Assembly: GCA_958295665.1 (NCBI GenBank)
Contig: OY282560.1
Coordinates: forward strand, 189,506,561-189,570,560
Length of the DNA stretch: 64,000 bases
Source of the DNA: Tipula vernalis
Lineage: Eukaryota > Arthropoda > Insecta > Diptera > Tipulidae
Direction of reading: 5' to 3'
Under the pieces are notes generated by a model that saw nothing but the letters and a program-made list of their open reading frames with translations, searched no databases and was not told where the DNA came from. The position numbers were made by a program, and so were the translations under genes. Shown piece by piece: positions 1-12,215 of the stretch. Each line of letters starts with the position of its first letter. Position 1 is the first letter of the stretch.

Positions 1-380
1 TTATTAAACATGCTTTTCATAAGTTGTGTAATATTTTTAATTTCTTCGCTTTTTAACGCCGTGGGAAGCTGAACTTTTGCAGGTTCCGAATTGAATTTAG
101 AACATGCTGGATAAATTGTAAAGTATAAATTAACTTTTTATACTTTATATTGAGCTATTAGATAATACTAGGAGATATTATCAATTAAAAATTATAAGGA
201 TGCTATCTCTGTGATCAAATTTCGGCTTTTTCGGCTTAATGCCTCAACGGTTAATTTAATGGGATGAAAAATTCAAACTATATTCTCTAACAAGCACGTC
301 TCATCTTCATTTAGCTTTTTACACCGCATATTTAAAAATATTAATGCATCATTTATCTTGTCTTTTTTTTATGTTATGCA
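1..380. other. AT-rich stretch, nothing recognised
   Basis: No open frame, repeat or RNA gene that I can support. It may include the 3' remains of the reverse-strand LINE scrap that follows, but no motif shows this. Confidence 0.5.
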
Positions 381-692
381 TTAAATGACCAACATAACCT
401 CTAAGGCACTTGTCGGTGTCGACCTCAATGCCCCGCTAACAAGCATACAGGCCGTTCTTTGCACTCTCTCAATCTTACTTTTATAAGTTACCTTGTCCAG
501 AGCTGGCCACGAAACACCCACCCCATACATGAGTACAGGTCTCACTACAGCGGTGTAGAGCCAGTGTACCAGCTCCGGCTTCAGACCCCATCTATGACCA
601 ATGGCGTTCCTACAGGAGTACAAAGCTATAATAGCTTTGTTTATTCTCTCCAACATGTTGGGCTTCCAACTAAGTTCCAAAAATTTGTGCAT
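381..692 (-). pseudogene. LINE reverse-transcriptase C-terminal fragment
   Basis: This is a piece of a non-LTR retrotransposon ORF2, taken from the thumb region after the reverse-transcriptase catalytic core. The reverse-strand reading has the block WLYTAVVRPVLMYG, then a W-P-A-L segment, then IERVQRTAC and a GALRSTP block with ALE. These are conserved in Jockey/LOA/R1/I-type LINEs. Only about 100 residues remain of a protein normally near 1000 residues. No catalytic YADD motif or endonuclease is present, so it is a dead fragment. It is a different LINE type from the CR1-like copy starting just to its right on the other strand. Exact clade is uncertain. Confidence 0.75.
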
Positions 693-930
693 TGATCATT
701 GTACCGCCAAGTGACTGTGATACGATTGATTTTATTTCTAACGGTATTATATTAAGCGTTGTTTTTGATCAACAATTCTGTGCATCGAACATTTTATTAC
801 CACATAGCTGTGTTATTTTTCTATAAACCTGATACGAACATTCTGTGATACTCTGTTTGTGATTTTATTTGATCATAAATTTGTGCATCGATCATTTTAC
901 CACCAATTAGCTGTGATACGTTTTATTGTA
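680..930 (+). repeat. three diverged ~95-bp tandem repeats upstream of LINE ORF1
   Basis: The block TTTGTGCATCGATCATTTTA, followed by ACCACC and a CTGTGATACG-like segment, recurs near 684, 772 and 877 with substitutions. It sits directly upstream of the intact LINE ORF1. Tandem repeats in a LINE 5' UTR often carry its internal promoter, so these are probably the 5' UTR of the element; that role is inference. Confidence 0.5.
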
Positions 931-1055
931 ACTTGCTGCCTTTCATACTAATAAATCATAAATCGTAATACTTAATATTAAATAACTGTCAAATTTTATC
1001 TGTTTTAATACACATCATATAATAAACTTTCAATTTATAATTCTTCGGTTACATA

Positions 1056-1937
1056 ATGTCATGCAACAGCTGTACTAAATTCTTTGGATCTACTTTTGTG
1101 GATATAGTTCCCTGCAGTTTTTGTGGTAAACAATTCCACTTGGAGTGTACCGGTATTGATCGAACCGCCAATAATTCCATAAAAAAATTTATGAATATTT
1201 GTTATTTCTGTAATGGCTGTAATGATTTGATTATTAATCACAACATCTCGAAATTGTGGCAAAAGGTTGATCTGGCTGCTGATAGAGCTGCAGAGGCCTT
1301 AGTTATAAAGAAAATTGAAGCGGATGTGGCCGCTATTAACAAACTGATTACTGAGATTTTGAACAAATCTCACCATATTCCTGATTGCTGTTCTGGTCAT
1401 CAACCGTTAATCGATGCTAGTGACGTTGATGGTCAAGTGTTTAAGTCATCTGCAAACTCAATCAATCATGATCGGGATCAATCGAAGAATAATACTAAAT
1501 TGCCACTGTCGTTTCAAGCTTCTCATCATGCTCATAATAGTGGGGCTGCACATCATATCAAACCTCATTCTGAGCGACCAATTATTATTGGCACTGGTGA
1601 TCTGGTCTCATCGCTCCAGGTTGTGAAGCCACGTAAAACTTTATTTGTTTCTCGACTCCATAAAGATGTTTCCGAAGCTGTAATTTTGGATTATCTTAAA
1701 GATAAATTTAACATTGAGGATGTAAACTGCCAGTGTATTATATCTCGACGGATTAATGATGCAGACCGTAATTTTTCGTCATTTAAATTATATGTGGACG
1801 TTACTGATTTTGAGAATTTATTACAACCTACTTCTTGGCCTGCTGGGTCATTAATTAAAGAATTTGTAATTTTTAATAAGGGACGAACCAATAAATCGAA
1901 TTTTCCCGTTCTTCAACGAAACCAACCAACTCTTTAA
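1056..1937 (+). CDS. LINE ORF1 protein with PHD-like zinc finger (CR1-type)
   Basis: This is a 293-residue intact frame. Residues 1-55 have regularly spaced Cys and His: C3-C6, C20-C23, H28-C31, C49-C52 and C55, the C4HC3 pattern of a PHD finger. A helical Ala/Glu/Lys stretch follows (about 70-110), then a Ser/His-rich linker. A conserved C-terminal domain (about 195-285) begins near LFVSRLHKDVSE and contains ISRRIND and a W-P-A-G-S-L-I-K-E-F block. The C-terminal domain also occurs in the second copy at 46.8-47.0 kb. LINE ORF1 proteins bind element RNA in cytoplasmic ribonucleoprotein particles. PHD fingers in ORF1 are known from CR1-superfamily LINEs; precise clade is not certain. ORF2 follows after about 40 bases in another frame. 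ORF1 is open although ORF2 is broken. Confidence 0.75.
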   Translation: MSCNSCTKFFGSTFVDIVPCSFCGKQFHLECTGIDRTANNSIKKFMNICYFCNGCNDLIINHNISKLWQKVDLAADRAAEALVIKKIEADVAAINKLITEILNKSHHIPDCCSGHQPLIDASDVDGQVFKSSANSINHDRDQSKNNTKLPLSFQASHHAHNSGAAHHIKPHSERPIIIGTGDLVSSLQVVKPRKTLFVSRLHKDVSEAVILDYLKDKFNIEDVNCQCIISRRINDADRNFSSFKLYVDVTDFENLLQPTSWPAGSLIKEFVIFNKGRTNKSNFPVLQRNQPTL

Positions 1938-1978
1938 CTGATGCCAGTCGTTTTGATAAACAAACTAATCATTATAAT

Positions 1979-4704
1979 TTGACGTCTCCGAGATTATTTT
2001 ATCGTAATGTTGGGCGTATGTCGGCTAAGTCAGCTGAATTTTTGAATTTCTTTTATTCAACGGATTTTCAATTTTTTGCTCTTGTGGAAACTGGATTTCA
2101 TGAGGGGATCTTTAATAATGAGTTCTTTTCTGATGACTTTGTCGTTTATAGATGTGATAGATCTATTTTTAACAGCACTAAAAAAAGTGGAGGTGGTGTG
2201 CTGTTTGCAGCCCATTCTTCTATGCAAAATGAGCTGGTTGTAGTACCTGGATGTGACTCTATTGAATTTTTATGTGTCAAAGTTTTAATTTGTAATAATT
2301 TATTTTATTTTATAGTTTTGTACATACCACCTAGCTCACCTACTGATATTTATTTGAGTCATGTAGATTGTATATGTGAATTGGTTAATATAATTAATTA
2401 TAATGATACTTTAGTTGTATTAGGTGATTTTAATTTAAGTAATATTCATTGGTTGGTTGATAGTGAAACTGAGTCTTTGGGGTTACTCCCTTCGGATATT
2501 CTATCTGCAAATGATGCAGCGGTGGTGGATGCACTGTTCAGTTTCAATCTCAAACAAGTTAATTTATTTTGTAATGATAACAATTCGTTTTTAGATTTAA
2601 TTTTTGTTAATAATACGGAATATTTGTCAGTTCATGAGTCTTTGACATCTTTCAAGGAAAATGATATTCATCATAATTCCCTCGAGATTATATTTCATGT
2701 TGGTAATCGAGATGATAAATGTCGGGTTTTTTCTTTTGATGATTCGTTTTATGATTTTGAGGAATGCGACACACCTGGTCTCTCTGAATATCTCCGTTGC
2801 ATTTGTTGGGATGATTTTTTTCGAGCCAATGATGTTAATGAAAATGTAAAAAATTTTAATGACTTACTATTTGTTGCTTTTGATAAATCCGTACCTTTGA
2901 GGAAAAAACGTAACTATAATTACCCACCATGATTTGATTCTGATTTGATAAACTTACGTAACCGTAAAAATAAAGCTTACTATAGATTCAGATCCAATAA
3001 TTGTCAACTGAATAAATCCAAATTTGTTGATCTACGTGAACAATTTAAATCTGTATTTCATTCTAAATATTGTTAGTATATAAGTGTGATTGAAACTAAT
3101 ATCAAACAAAACCCTAAAACATTTTGGAAGTTTGTTAACGAAAAACGTAATACAACTGGCTTTCCATCGGTAATGATTTTTAATGGAGGTAAACTGAGCA
3201 TGGTTCCTGAAATCTGCGAGGGTTTTGCTAGTTTCTTTCAATCGGTATATAAAGTTAATTACGGATCCTTTGAAAGCGACCCTACTGTTAGTAATTGCCA
3301 ATTTAACATTCCGTACCTAACAAGAACTGAAGATGACATTTATGAATATCTGTCAGATTTTAATGATGGATGTGGGCCTGATGGGATACCTTCGTCAATA
3401 CTTAAATGTGTGAGCTCATATATTGTAACTCCATTATGTTATCTTTTTAACCAATCATTAATTTCTGGACAATTTCCTACAGCTTGGAAAATTTCTCACA
3501 TTGTTCCAATTTACAAAAAGGGTAACCGTTCTGATATATCAAATTATCGTGGTATTTCAATTCTTTCGTCTATACCAAAACTTTTCGAATTAATTGTGTC
3601 GAAACATTTGTTATTCCATACTAAAGAGATAATTTCTTGTTTGGTTTCACCAGTGGAAAATCTACGACTACCAATCTGTTGCAATTTACTAAATTCGCTA
3701 TTGAGTCACTTGAATCTAAAGGCGCCCAAGTTGATTCAATTTACTTTGATGTTGCTAAAGCTTTTGATTCAATCGACCATAAAATTATTATTGAAAAACT
3801 TTCGGTTATTGGTCTTGAACCAAATTTTCTTAAATGGATTTCTTCTTATCTAGTTGGTAGGAAGCAGTATGTTCTATTGAATGATGTTAAGTCAGATTAT
3901 ATATATTGTCATTCAGGAGTCCCTCAGGGGTCCCATTTAGGCCCAATTATATTTCTTTTATTCGTGAATGATATTCCTAATATTTTTAAATTCTGTAAAT
4001 GTTTATTATTTGCTGATGATTTGAAGATTTTCATGCATGTTCAATCTGTAAGTGATGCTGAGGTTTTGCAATCTGAAATTAATATATTGTCTAGTTGGTG
4101 CTCTAAGAATAAATTGTTCATCAATGTACAGAAGTGTAAGGTGATGTCGTTTTTTAGAACACTCAATCCAAATATTGTCAATTATTATTTTGATGGAGAT
4201 CTACTTTGTAGAGTAACTTCAACTGTTGATTTAGGAGTTCTGTTTGATCAGAAATTAACTTTTGCGTTACACATAGATAAAATAATATTAAAGGCCAATT
4301 CTATGTTAGGTTTTATTTTTAGAATAACAAAGGATTTTATGGATGCATTTTCGTGTGTTAGTCTATATACTTCTTTAGTAAGATCTCACCTTGAATATGC
4401 TGTAGTGGTTTGGTATCCTCATCAGGATGTGCATATTGCAAGATTGGAATCTATTCAGAAACGTTTTACTAGCTATATGGCCAGGAAGCTTGGTCATTTA
4501 TCTGATCGTCATCTACCTATGTGGGAACAGGTGCGAAGTCTCCCATCGTATGTGATTCGGTGTGAGTGCCTTCACATTGATACGTTGGTTAAACGCCGAA
4601 AAATTGCATCTGCCTTGTTTGTTAGTGACCAGAATAAGCAACACATTCCAAATACTTACAAACTAGATTCTTCAACAATACAAATTTTTCATATACATAT
4701 ATAG
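1979..4704 (+). pseudogene. LINE ORF2: endonuclease plus reverse transcriptase, broken
   Basis: ORF2 of the same LINE, meant to nick target DNA and copy the element RNA into it. The N-terminal endonuclease shows RNVGRMSAK, LVETGF, a GGGVLFA block, LYIPP, VVLGDFNLSNIHW and a final H-H-N-S-L-E where family members have D-H. The reverse transcriptase shows PIYKKGNRSDISNYRGIS, DVAKAFDSIDH, SGVPQGSHLGPIIF and the catalytic FADD at 4009-4020, then an HLEYAVVVW thumb block. Defects: an in-frame TGA at 2930-2932 (Trp in the copy at 45.8 kb), TAG at 3074-3076, and a frameshift near 3636 where the G-F-T-S-G-K-S-T segment begins. The frame ends at 4704 after a short unrelated tail, so the 3' end is lost. 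It cannot make an active protein. Confidence 0.85.
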
Positions 4705-4763
4705 AATACACCAATCGAGAAGTAGTAGTATATTATAAGGTATAAGCATTCATTATATGCAAT

Positions 4764-4812
4764 ACAATGAAATTCTAAATACATAACAAGTATTTACCGT
4801 AGAATTTCACTG
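4764..4812. repeat. ~50-bp imperfect palindrome (possible Tc1 terminus)
   Basis: ATGAAATTCTAAATAC on the left pairs with GTATTTACCGTAGAATTTCA on the right around a 7-base loop, bounded by TACA and TGTA. A degraded similar end (AGAAATTTTTACTG) lies near 5730-5743 beyond the Tc1 pseudogene, so this may be the left end of that element. Confidence 0.4.
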
Positions 4813-5184
4813 TACTACAAAACCAATAATATTATGTATGTACATACTATAAATGTTTAAACATCATATGGCGCGACATACCTGACAACAATACTCGGAC
4901 AGTACCGTTACATACATTTTGAATATGAGACCAATCCAAACCGTCTATTTCATTAAAATATTATATAGAAAAAGTCAGTAAATAAATAAATATTATAAAG
5001 TAAAAAAAATATTATGTTTGATCTAATGTATTTTCCAAAAAAGTCAAGCGTGGTGCACATTCCTCATACGAAGAACGTCGACTTATTTTAAAATTACGAA
5101 AGGAGAGAAAAACCTCGTCGAAATCCAAAACCTTGTAGTTTGTTCCGACAAAATGATAACAAACGCAATAAAATTTAAATCAAT

Positions 5185-5700
5185 ATGGAAACGCGAAGCG
5201 TTAAGCGTAAAATACCAGCCCAAGAAGTTCGAAGGATTGTTCCATTTTGTAAAAAGGCGCCTTATGCTTCAGTTAAGAAAATAAAACTTGAATTAAACTT
5301 ACCAGTGAGTCACATCTACAATTGAGGGACGGCTCAATAAAAACCAATTAAAAGCTCGCAGTCCAAGAAAGATACCATTGTTCTCTAAAAAACATATCGC
5401 GAAACGGATTTCGATCCTAAATATACTGTCAAAACCGTAAAACATGGCGGGACTAGTATCATAATTTGGGCTGCTTACTCATATTATGGAACGGGGCCCA
5501 TACATTGTACCGAAGGGATACTGGACCAACATAAATATATAAATATTTATTCTTTAAAATATCATGCTGCTATATGCTAGAGATGAAATGCCTTTAATAT
5601 GGTAATTTCAACAAGACAATGAAACCCAACACACTAGTAAAAAGGCTACAAAGTGGTTTTAAATTATATACCAAATAAATAATTATAGGAAATAAATGAT
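5185..5700 (+). pseudogene. Tc1-type transposase remnant
   Basis: A decayed Tc1/mariner-superfamily transposase readable only across frames. The start (ATG at 5185) gives a helix-turn-helix-like region with PYASVKKIKLELNLPVS. After a deletion, the DDE core appears as KYTVKTVKHGG, SIIIW, YYGTGPIHC and ILDQHKYINI. Later comes a QQDN block (near 5610), which holds the second catalytic Asp, followed by HTSKKATKWF. Several stops and small shifts interrupt it. The first catalytic Asp region is altered and the C-terminal Glu/Asp region is missing. It is an old DNA transposon that cut and pasted at TA sites; no intact terminal repeats are clear. Confidence 0.75.
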
Positions 5701-5791
5701 GTTTTAATATTATAATAGTACACTAGAAATTTTTACTGTTTGCATTTTTATCGCTAGCACTACCATTTTCATGATGACAGCTGTACACATA

Positions 5792-6051
5792 AGCTGTGTT
5801 TTTTTATTCGCTCCCGATAGCTGCTATCTAGAGCCGACATTTTTATACGCCTAAATTTAAATTTGGAGAGCTATCAATTGGTAAACTAAACTTAATTAAC
5901 ATCAAACTATCATTTTTAATTCAATTGTTTAGCGAAAACTTGATATAAGAAATATTTGGCTCTACCTATTTATACGGAGCGCTATCGGGAGCCACATTTT
6001 GTATGACGGCTCTCGATAGCAGCTATCCGGAGCGAATAAAAAAACGCAGCT
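5792..6051. mobile_element. MITE with ~45-bp terminal inverted repeats
   Basis: A 260-bp element. The left end (5792-5838, starting AGCTGTGTTTTTTTATTCG and containing GATAGCTGCTATC) is closely matched in reverse complement by the right end (about 6002-6051, AGCTGCGTTTTTTTATTCG). There is no coding capacity. TA occurs near both ends but the target duplication is not certain, so the superfamily is open. Confidence 0.8.
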
Positions 6052-7770
6052 ATAATACACATATATACAGGGCTGGAGGTTGAGCTGAAGATTGACTTAC
6101 GATGTTCATTTCGTGATTGATTTGGGAGTTGAATTAATCAAGACCGAAGTTCTGATCACCTCATGAGGTTTCAGCCCTTTATATTTTAAACATTTTAAAC
6201 CAATTTGGATAAGTCAATGTTTGAAATAAATAAAAAATTTCAAAATGCCATTTTTATAATTCAAATTTTTAATTTGAACTTATTAAGTCTGAAACACAAG
6301 CTACGTTAATTTTTTTAATTTCATTACTCTATTATTTTTTTATGTCATAATATAGGGATCGGCCCTCGGGATTTGAAGCCAGTACCTCCCGGTCAAAACA
6401 ACGTAGTTTTAATCACTGTTCATTTGGTTGGTTTCTTTAATATTTCAAACTTTAATATTGACAAATGGTTTTTGGTACTTTTAAAAATAGGCTTAAGTTG
6501 AATACTCAATCAATAGTAGAAGGCTAAATTAATTGTTCTAATTGAAATACGAATAGTTGATATTTGAGAATCAGGATTTTTTGAACGATCTTAAATTTTA
6601 TTTATTTATTTTTTGATCAATCCAACCGGTTCTGCGACTCGAAGCTTTCCCAATTGCTAAATTTCCGCTCCATTCCCCGAACAACTATCGCCAATAAAGC
6701 AATTTAGCAAACAAGTGGTTTTAAATAAACAATCGTTGTTTGGTTCCAAAAGAGCAATAAAAACGCATAATTCACCGCATTTTATTTGGCTGTCAATTTC
6801 AAGGTAATTTGGGTGACGATATATCACCGACGATATATTGAGTAACTCAATCTGTATACCAATTTGTTTTTAAACTTATTATTCTAAAAAAACATACAAC
6901 ATTTGGTCAGTATAGAAAATGGTTACACACACGATAATACACAAATTAAGTGTTAACGTCAAGAGACGGCAGATAGATATCTTAGCTGTGTATTAATTGG
7001 TTTCTGTACAAAAGCACAAAAGCAGTTTGTTGAAAATCTGGGCTATTGTTCTTTGGGATATGTGAAGCAAAACGTGAATGCCAATGACCCCAAACAATTT
7101 CAACGCTAAAGAACGAGGTTATGAACTTATGACGAAAAGTAACGGAAAATTTCGTTGAACGGTGGATATTTGCAAGCCACTCCAATTGAATCACTTTTTA
7201 TAATCGGATCCAGTTGCATAAGAAATGCAACTAAATCTCAGATTTTTTTGTAAAATAATTTTATTTAAATATTGTGAAAGATTAAAATAATGTTAAAACA
7301 ATAATAAGCGATCACAACATTGAATTTAGGTTAAGTTTAATTTAAATAAAAACAATCGTCTTATAAAAATACTTAATGGTTAGCTAGCGGTGATTCAGTG
7401 ACAATTTGCATTGAACTATTGAACATTATATTTACTTATGAATAATAATTAATAGTTATTAATTGAATACTTATTTCTAATAAACAGACAGTGATTTTCC
7501 TTTTTGATAATTATTGCACGTCTTTATTTTTATTTATTTAAGAGTATTTCAGAATATCAAACGATACGTTTATTGACTGACTTTGAAGGTAGAACTAATA
7601 GGTTTACAAAATTTCTCTGTAGAAATAAAACTTTGTGTACAAATGTAGCCGTCTTGCCTCATCGGACTATTTAGTTGCTACTATACGGAGAGTTGCTATT
7701 TCAACAGTCCAAACAAATTTAAATAGAATTATTTCAGATTGGGAACGATTGGAAAAATTCAGTCATTTGG
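6052..7770. other. non-coding AT-rich stretch
   Basis: I see no gene. The short reverse frame at 6982-7194 has no recognisable motif and is probably chance. No repeat structure stands out. Confidence 0.5.
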
Positions 7771-7779
7771 TGGCTAAAT

Positions 7780-7960
7780 AATTAAGAAGCTACAAAGGTA
7801 CGATTCCAAAGGATATACGGTCTTCCTAAAATAAATAAAAACGGTAATCTTTATCGGAAGATTGCAAAATTAAAATCAAGAATATTAGTCTGCCATCAAA
7901 TTATATTGTAGTTTCATTAGAAACAGTTTGATGGGTTCGCCTTCCGTTTTTAGATAAAAT
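7780..7960 (+). pseudogene. possible Penelope-like reverse-transcriptase trace
   Basis: One frame reads RFQRIYGLPKINKNGNLYR. This resembles the conserved YGLPKIHK motif at the start of the Penelope-like reverse-transcriptase core (compare the copy near 34.95 kb). About 100 bases later another frame reads LMGSPS, like the MGSPLSP motif. Stops and shifts are dense and nothing else is alignable by eye, so this is a weak call. Confidence 0.35.
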
Positions 7961-10615
7961 TGTAAAGTGAATGTATTTCTTAATGATTTCAAAAGCTTTA
8001 TTCAGTGAATAAAATTTATTTGTGAAATGTAGCATTTGGTTACATGAATTGTAAATGGGAGTTTGAATACTAATTGGTATTCATGGTTAGATCGGTGCCA
8101 TAGTTATGATTAATACCTTCCATCAGTATTATAAAACAAGTTTTTATTCAGAAAATTTTAAAAATTAACAAATAATGTATTGATTGAAAATGATTAACCG
8201 CGAAATATAATTTCCAATAACATCAAGAAAGTTACTGATAGGAAGCGTCGTTTAGAACCCGATTTGCAATATTTAATATTGAAAACCGTTGACAAAGTTT
8301 TATATCAATTCCACGATATAAAAATTGTTGGTAGCCCTACGAGTGTAACAACATGTTGCTATGCTCACATTTTTGAATTTCAAAGTTTGCTTAGCACCAT
8401 TACAAATCATTACGGGAAAGTGGTTATTTATTATCTTTAGTGGATGCTGCAATTCTGGAGAAAGAAAAAATTTTGATAAACAACTAGTTTTCGAGCTTAA
8501 GTTTACATATTTTCTGTTAAATTACTACGATAAATTAATTTTCACTCAATTTCGGTAGTTAAAATATTTTGAGTTATGCAAGAGATTTTTAAGGCCCTTG
8601 TTTCTTTATGTGTATGTGTGCATAATTGCTTGAGAAATATTTTGTATTTATTATTGTAAGTTACCCTTGACGATGATGGAATGAAGCCATGGAAACGTTG
8701 GCATCAATAAATATGGAAATTTAAGCTTAAGACCAAAAAAATAATTTCTTTTTATTTCTTTTACATTAATATGTACAACACAATTGTCTGTGCAAACTAA
8801 ATTTTCATTACAACGTAACTCTTTAAAAATGAAGCAAATAATAATCAGTCCCTCACTGAACAGTTTTCGATCACGAATAAGATCTTCAGGTTTCATTTCA
8901 ATCCTCGAAAATTTAAATCAGAACTTCACTCTGGTCGAAGCAACAAATTTACATTCAACATTTTTGTATAATTTCGTATAACAATAATTCTTCTTGCGTA
9001 TGTGATCATTATTGCACTTAATGTTACCTCATTCAAAAAAAAAAAAAAAAAAAATTGAACATTGCCTTGCAGAATTGTAGTTTTCTTAGTATTGGAAAAA
9101 AAATTCTTATTGGTTAAAATAAGAAACACTACTTAACTCATAAATTGTCTGGCTAGAGAATATAGGAACGTTGTAAAACGTGACCTTAACCATTTTTACA
9201 TTTTTTTAACAATATCATTATTTTACGATAAGTGTTTTTTATTTAATTAGCGACAATTATTTTCTATTTCTAATAGTAAAAAAATTAGCGGTGTTTTGCT
9301 GATGCCAACACTTAACTTTCTTAAACAAGAGTTTCTTCATGTGGATTGAAATAATGGAAACTTATAAAATGTACCATTCACGCAAACATTTCTTTGACTT
9401 GAACCCGGACCCCGAACCACTTTGAAATTTTCGTTGAAAGTATTGGTACCGAAGCTTTCATTTCCAGATTCCTAAATTTGATCTAAGATGTATGTTCCCA
9501 TGACAAATTCGATTCGAAAATTTTTATTTTAGCGACAAAATAATGTCAAAAAATAACCCAGTAACCCAGTATAACCCGAGTAAACTTATTTTGAGCAGAA
9601 TGAAGTTGGGGAGATCAGAGGTATTTGATGTTATCATGGCATGTCGAGCTATCAATATTCCACTAATTGACTTTGTCACTTGTAGTGGCTAAAGATTTAT
9701 GTTTCACCATTATATATAGGCAAAATCAGTTATTGTTCGATGTTCGATTTAAAACAATCTGTTTCCATGAAATGAATTTTGAAAGCTCAGATATATTTGA
9801 TAGCATGGGCTATCTTATCTGGCCTTATATTACTTGTTTGCTTTATCACTTGTAATAGCTATTTGACGATTTACGTTTCACCATTAAACAATTGCAATCT
9901 GTGATAAATATGTTTTAGTACCAATTTTTGACATTTATTTGAAAAAACTTCACACCCCCAAATTCTAATGTAGTGTAGTGCGGCGTAATTTTAATTCTCT
10001 TGCTGTAATTTTTATTATTGATTTAAATCGCGTAATAATGCATGAATGAGTGTTACTGTAAGTGTCAGAGGGTCTTGAGCTTTCACTAAACATCCAAAAA
10101 TCGGAAATAAAATCTAAAACTATAAACAAATTACAAAAGATTATAGGTTTCATAATTTTCCTTTCAATCGCTTTTCCATTAATAAAAATTTTTTCGGGTC
10201 GGAAAATTGACTTTCTAGAAAGTATCCTATTGGAAAGTAATATTCTTTAAAAATTCCAAAAGTTTTCGAAGTTATAGAGGATTTTAGCGAAAAGTGTAAC
10301 GCACGCCAAATCGACCGAGTTTACAAAGGTTTTGCTCGACCTGCGTCGAACAACTTCTGCTACTTTTATGATTCTAAGAAAGATAAAAGATAAAATATTA
10401 GGTATTGCAGCTTAAGAATTTAATCACATATACAATTAATAATTATTCCGTAGTTATTCAGAATCGCAGTTGTGGCATTGAAAAAAATGTTAAGGAACTT
10501 TTGTTCCACACATTTTCCAAGCAGCCAAAGTCTAATTTGGAATGGTTTCGGAATACTTTCCACAGTCGTATATGCAAATACACTCTTCTTTTTCAGAACT
10601 CGAGGAAGAGTTCCT
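7961..10615. other. non-coding AT-rich stretch with a poly(A) run
   Basis: No gene recognised. A run of about 19 A lies near 9036-9054. The 60-80-residue frames here are lysine/asparagine/phenylalanine-rich products of AT-rich sequence without motifs. Confidence 0.5.
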
Positions 10616-10621
10616 CTTGTT

Positions 10622-11400
10622 ACGATTTAATGTCATTTTGTTTTGTTTTCTTTGGTTTTGTTTGCGGAGTCTTCTTCTTATTTTGTTCTTGCTTTTTTGA
10701 TTTCTCTTCCAAGTTTATCTTCTTAGGAGTATCAGTAAGGATCATTGTTCTGCTCCTGTTTCTGCCTCCGCGAGTAGGAGTACTTGCGAGAGACAATTTT
10801 GGGTATGGGGTAACATTTTCGGGAGAAAAGGCAGAATCCGTGGTGTTGCGTAGATACTGATACTTCATTGTTGGCGCAGCTAGTGCTGGTTCTTGTTCCT
10901 TTAAGGGTAGAACTCTATTAGTAACATCACTTGGAGAATATCCTTCTGGCCAAATTCCAGAAGCCCTAAATCCTGATATTATGTTTTAATAAATTTTTAA
11001 AAAAATTTCCAACATTTGGCTTATTGAAATTCATAGGCCCTAGCTAAACTTGTTGGTTGTTGATTCTGGCTTTCTAATGGTCAAAATGTTGTTTCTCTTC
11101 ATAAACGACATCAACCATTCTTTGCCGGTCATTTAATTTGTTTACCAGGAATCTGGCATTTACAATTTATAATATTTGGCGGCTTGAAAAACCAGTTTCC
11201 CTACGCATTGTGTCGTAAGGCCATATTATAAATCGGCACATAAATTTTACCCGTCTCACCTTCACTTTATTTAAATTTTTCGTCCTTAATTTTAAAATGC
11301 ACCGACTAAGAGTAACGTGGCAAACATTGCATTTTTTGCGCTGGCTCGTAGAGATGCTGTTCTTATTCGATACCTCTTCAGCTGCTGACAAATACTTCTG
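10622..11400 (-). pseudogene. internally deleted pogo/CENP-B-type (DDE_1) transposase
   Basis: The reverse strand carries the two ends of a pogo/Tigger/jerky-like transposase with the middle gone. The N-terminal part (about 11400-11000) has a helix-turn-helix-like block (KYLSAAEEVSNKNSISTSQ, then ILKLRTK). The second DNA-binding (CENP-B-like) segment follows as GKEWLMSFMKRN, IRKPESTT and NFNKPNVGNFFKNL in shifted frames. It then jumps directly to the C-terminal tail: SGFRASGIWPEGYSPSDVTN, and the basic RGGRNRSRTMILTDTP stretch (10622-10868). The whole DDE catalytic core between them is absent, so it could not catalyse its own movement. Opposite-strand frames here are shadows. Confidence 0.75.
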
Positions 11401-12007
11401 TTTTGGTACTTCTCCTCTTAAAGTTTTCCTGATTCTGAAAATTAAAAACCAGTATATGCAGTTAAAGTAATTACGTTAAAAACTGTAAAATTATATACTA
11501 TATAAAAAAAAATTGAATTTAGTTGAAGTTAATATTGGCGAAAAATGTAAGCGAGGATAATTTAATCCAGTTTCGAAGTGATGAGCATGAAAAAATCCAT
11601 CCTCTGATTATATATGACAATTCACATATTGTACTGTGTACAGGTTGTATTAGCGAATTATACTAATACAGCCAAATTCCCTTACAAATTTTTCATTGTT
11701 ATATTCACACAGCTCTATTCCTGTATAAGTAAATTTTAACAATTAACAATTTTTTACAGATAACACGTAAAGTATATTACTACACGAATTAATTAATTAA
11801 TTCAAATTAGAGTAAAAAATATTAATTATTAAAATTTGCTTACACAAGAATAGAGCTGGATGAATGTAACAAAGAAAAATTAGTAAGGGAATATGACTGT
11901 GTTAATATAATTAGCTAATACAACCTGTACACAGAACTGTATTATATAGAATGTAAAATTAAGTAAAATCAAGTAATTGTTCTGAAATGCTCTACTCGCG
12001 GCGGTTT

Positions 12008-12215
12008 TTGGGGTCGCTGATCACGAATCTCTAGTCACACTTATAAAAGTTCACCCTTTTCATCCCTTATTAACAACCCCTATACATAAAATACCGTTTA
12101 TATCATATTACAGTCAAGATGTACGTCATTTTCATGGTTTTTGGGTCATCGATTACGAATTCCTAGTCATATTTACAAAATTTCACCCCCTTCATCCCGT
12201 ATTCGTCAAATAACC
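12008..12215. repeat. two tandem copies of a ~130-bp unit
   Basis: GGTTTTTGGGGTCGCTGAT...CACGAAT...CTAGTCACA followed by TTCACCC..TTCATCCC (from 12008) recurs in diverged form from about 12137. Function unknown; it lies between the inverted arms described above. Confidence 0.5.

Noticed and set aside
6354..6430. A GC-richer patch that might be a tRNA or tRNA-derived SINE head
   Set aside because: No cloverleaf or A/B-box pair could be made from it.
10405..10860. 151-residue plus-strand frame rich in Phe and Cys
   Set aside because: It is the shadow of the pogo-type tail, which has clear family motifs on the reverse strand.
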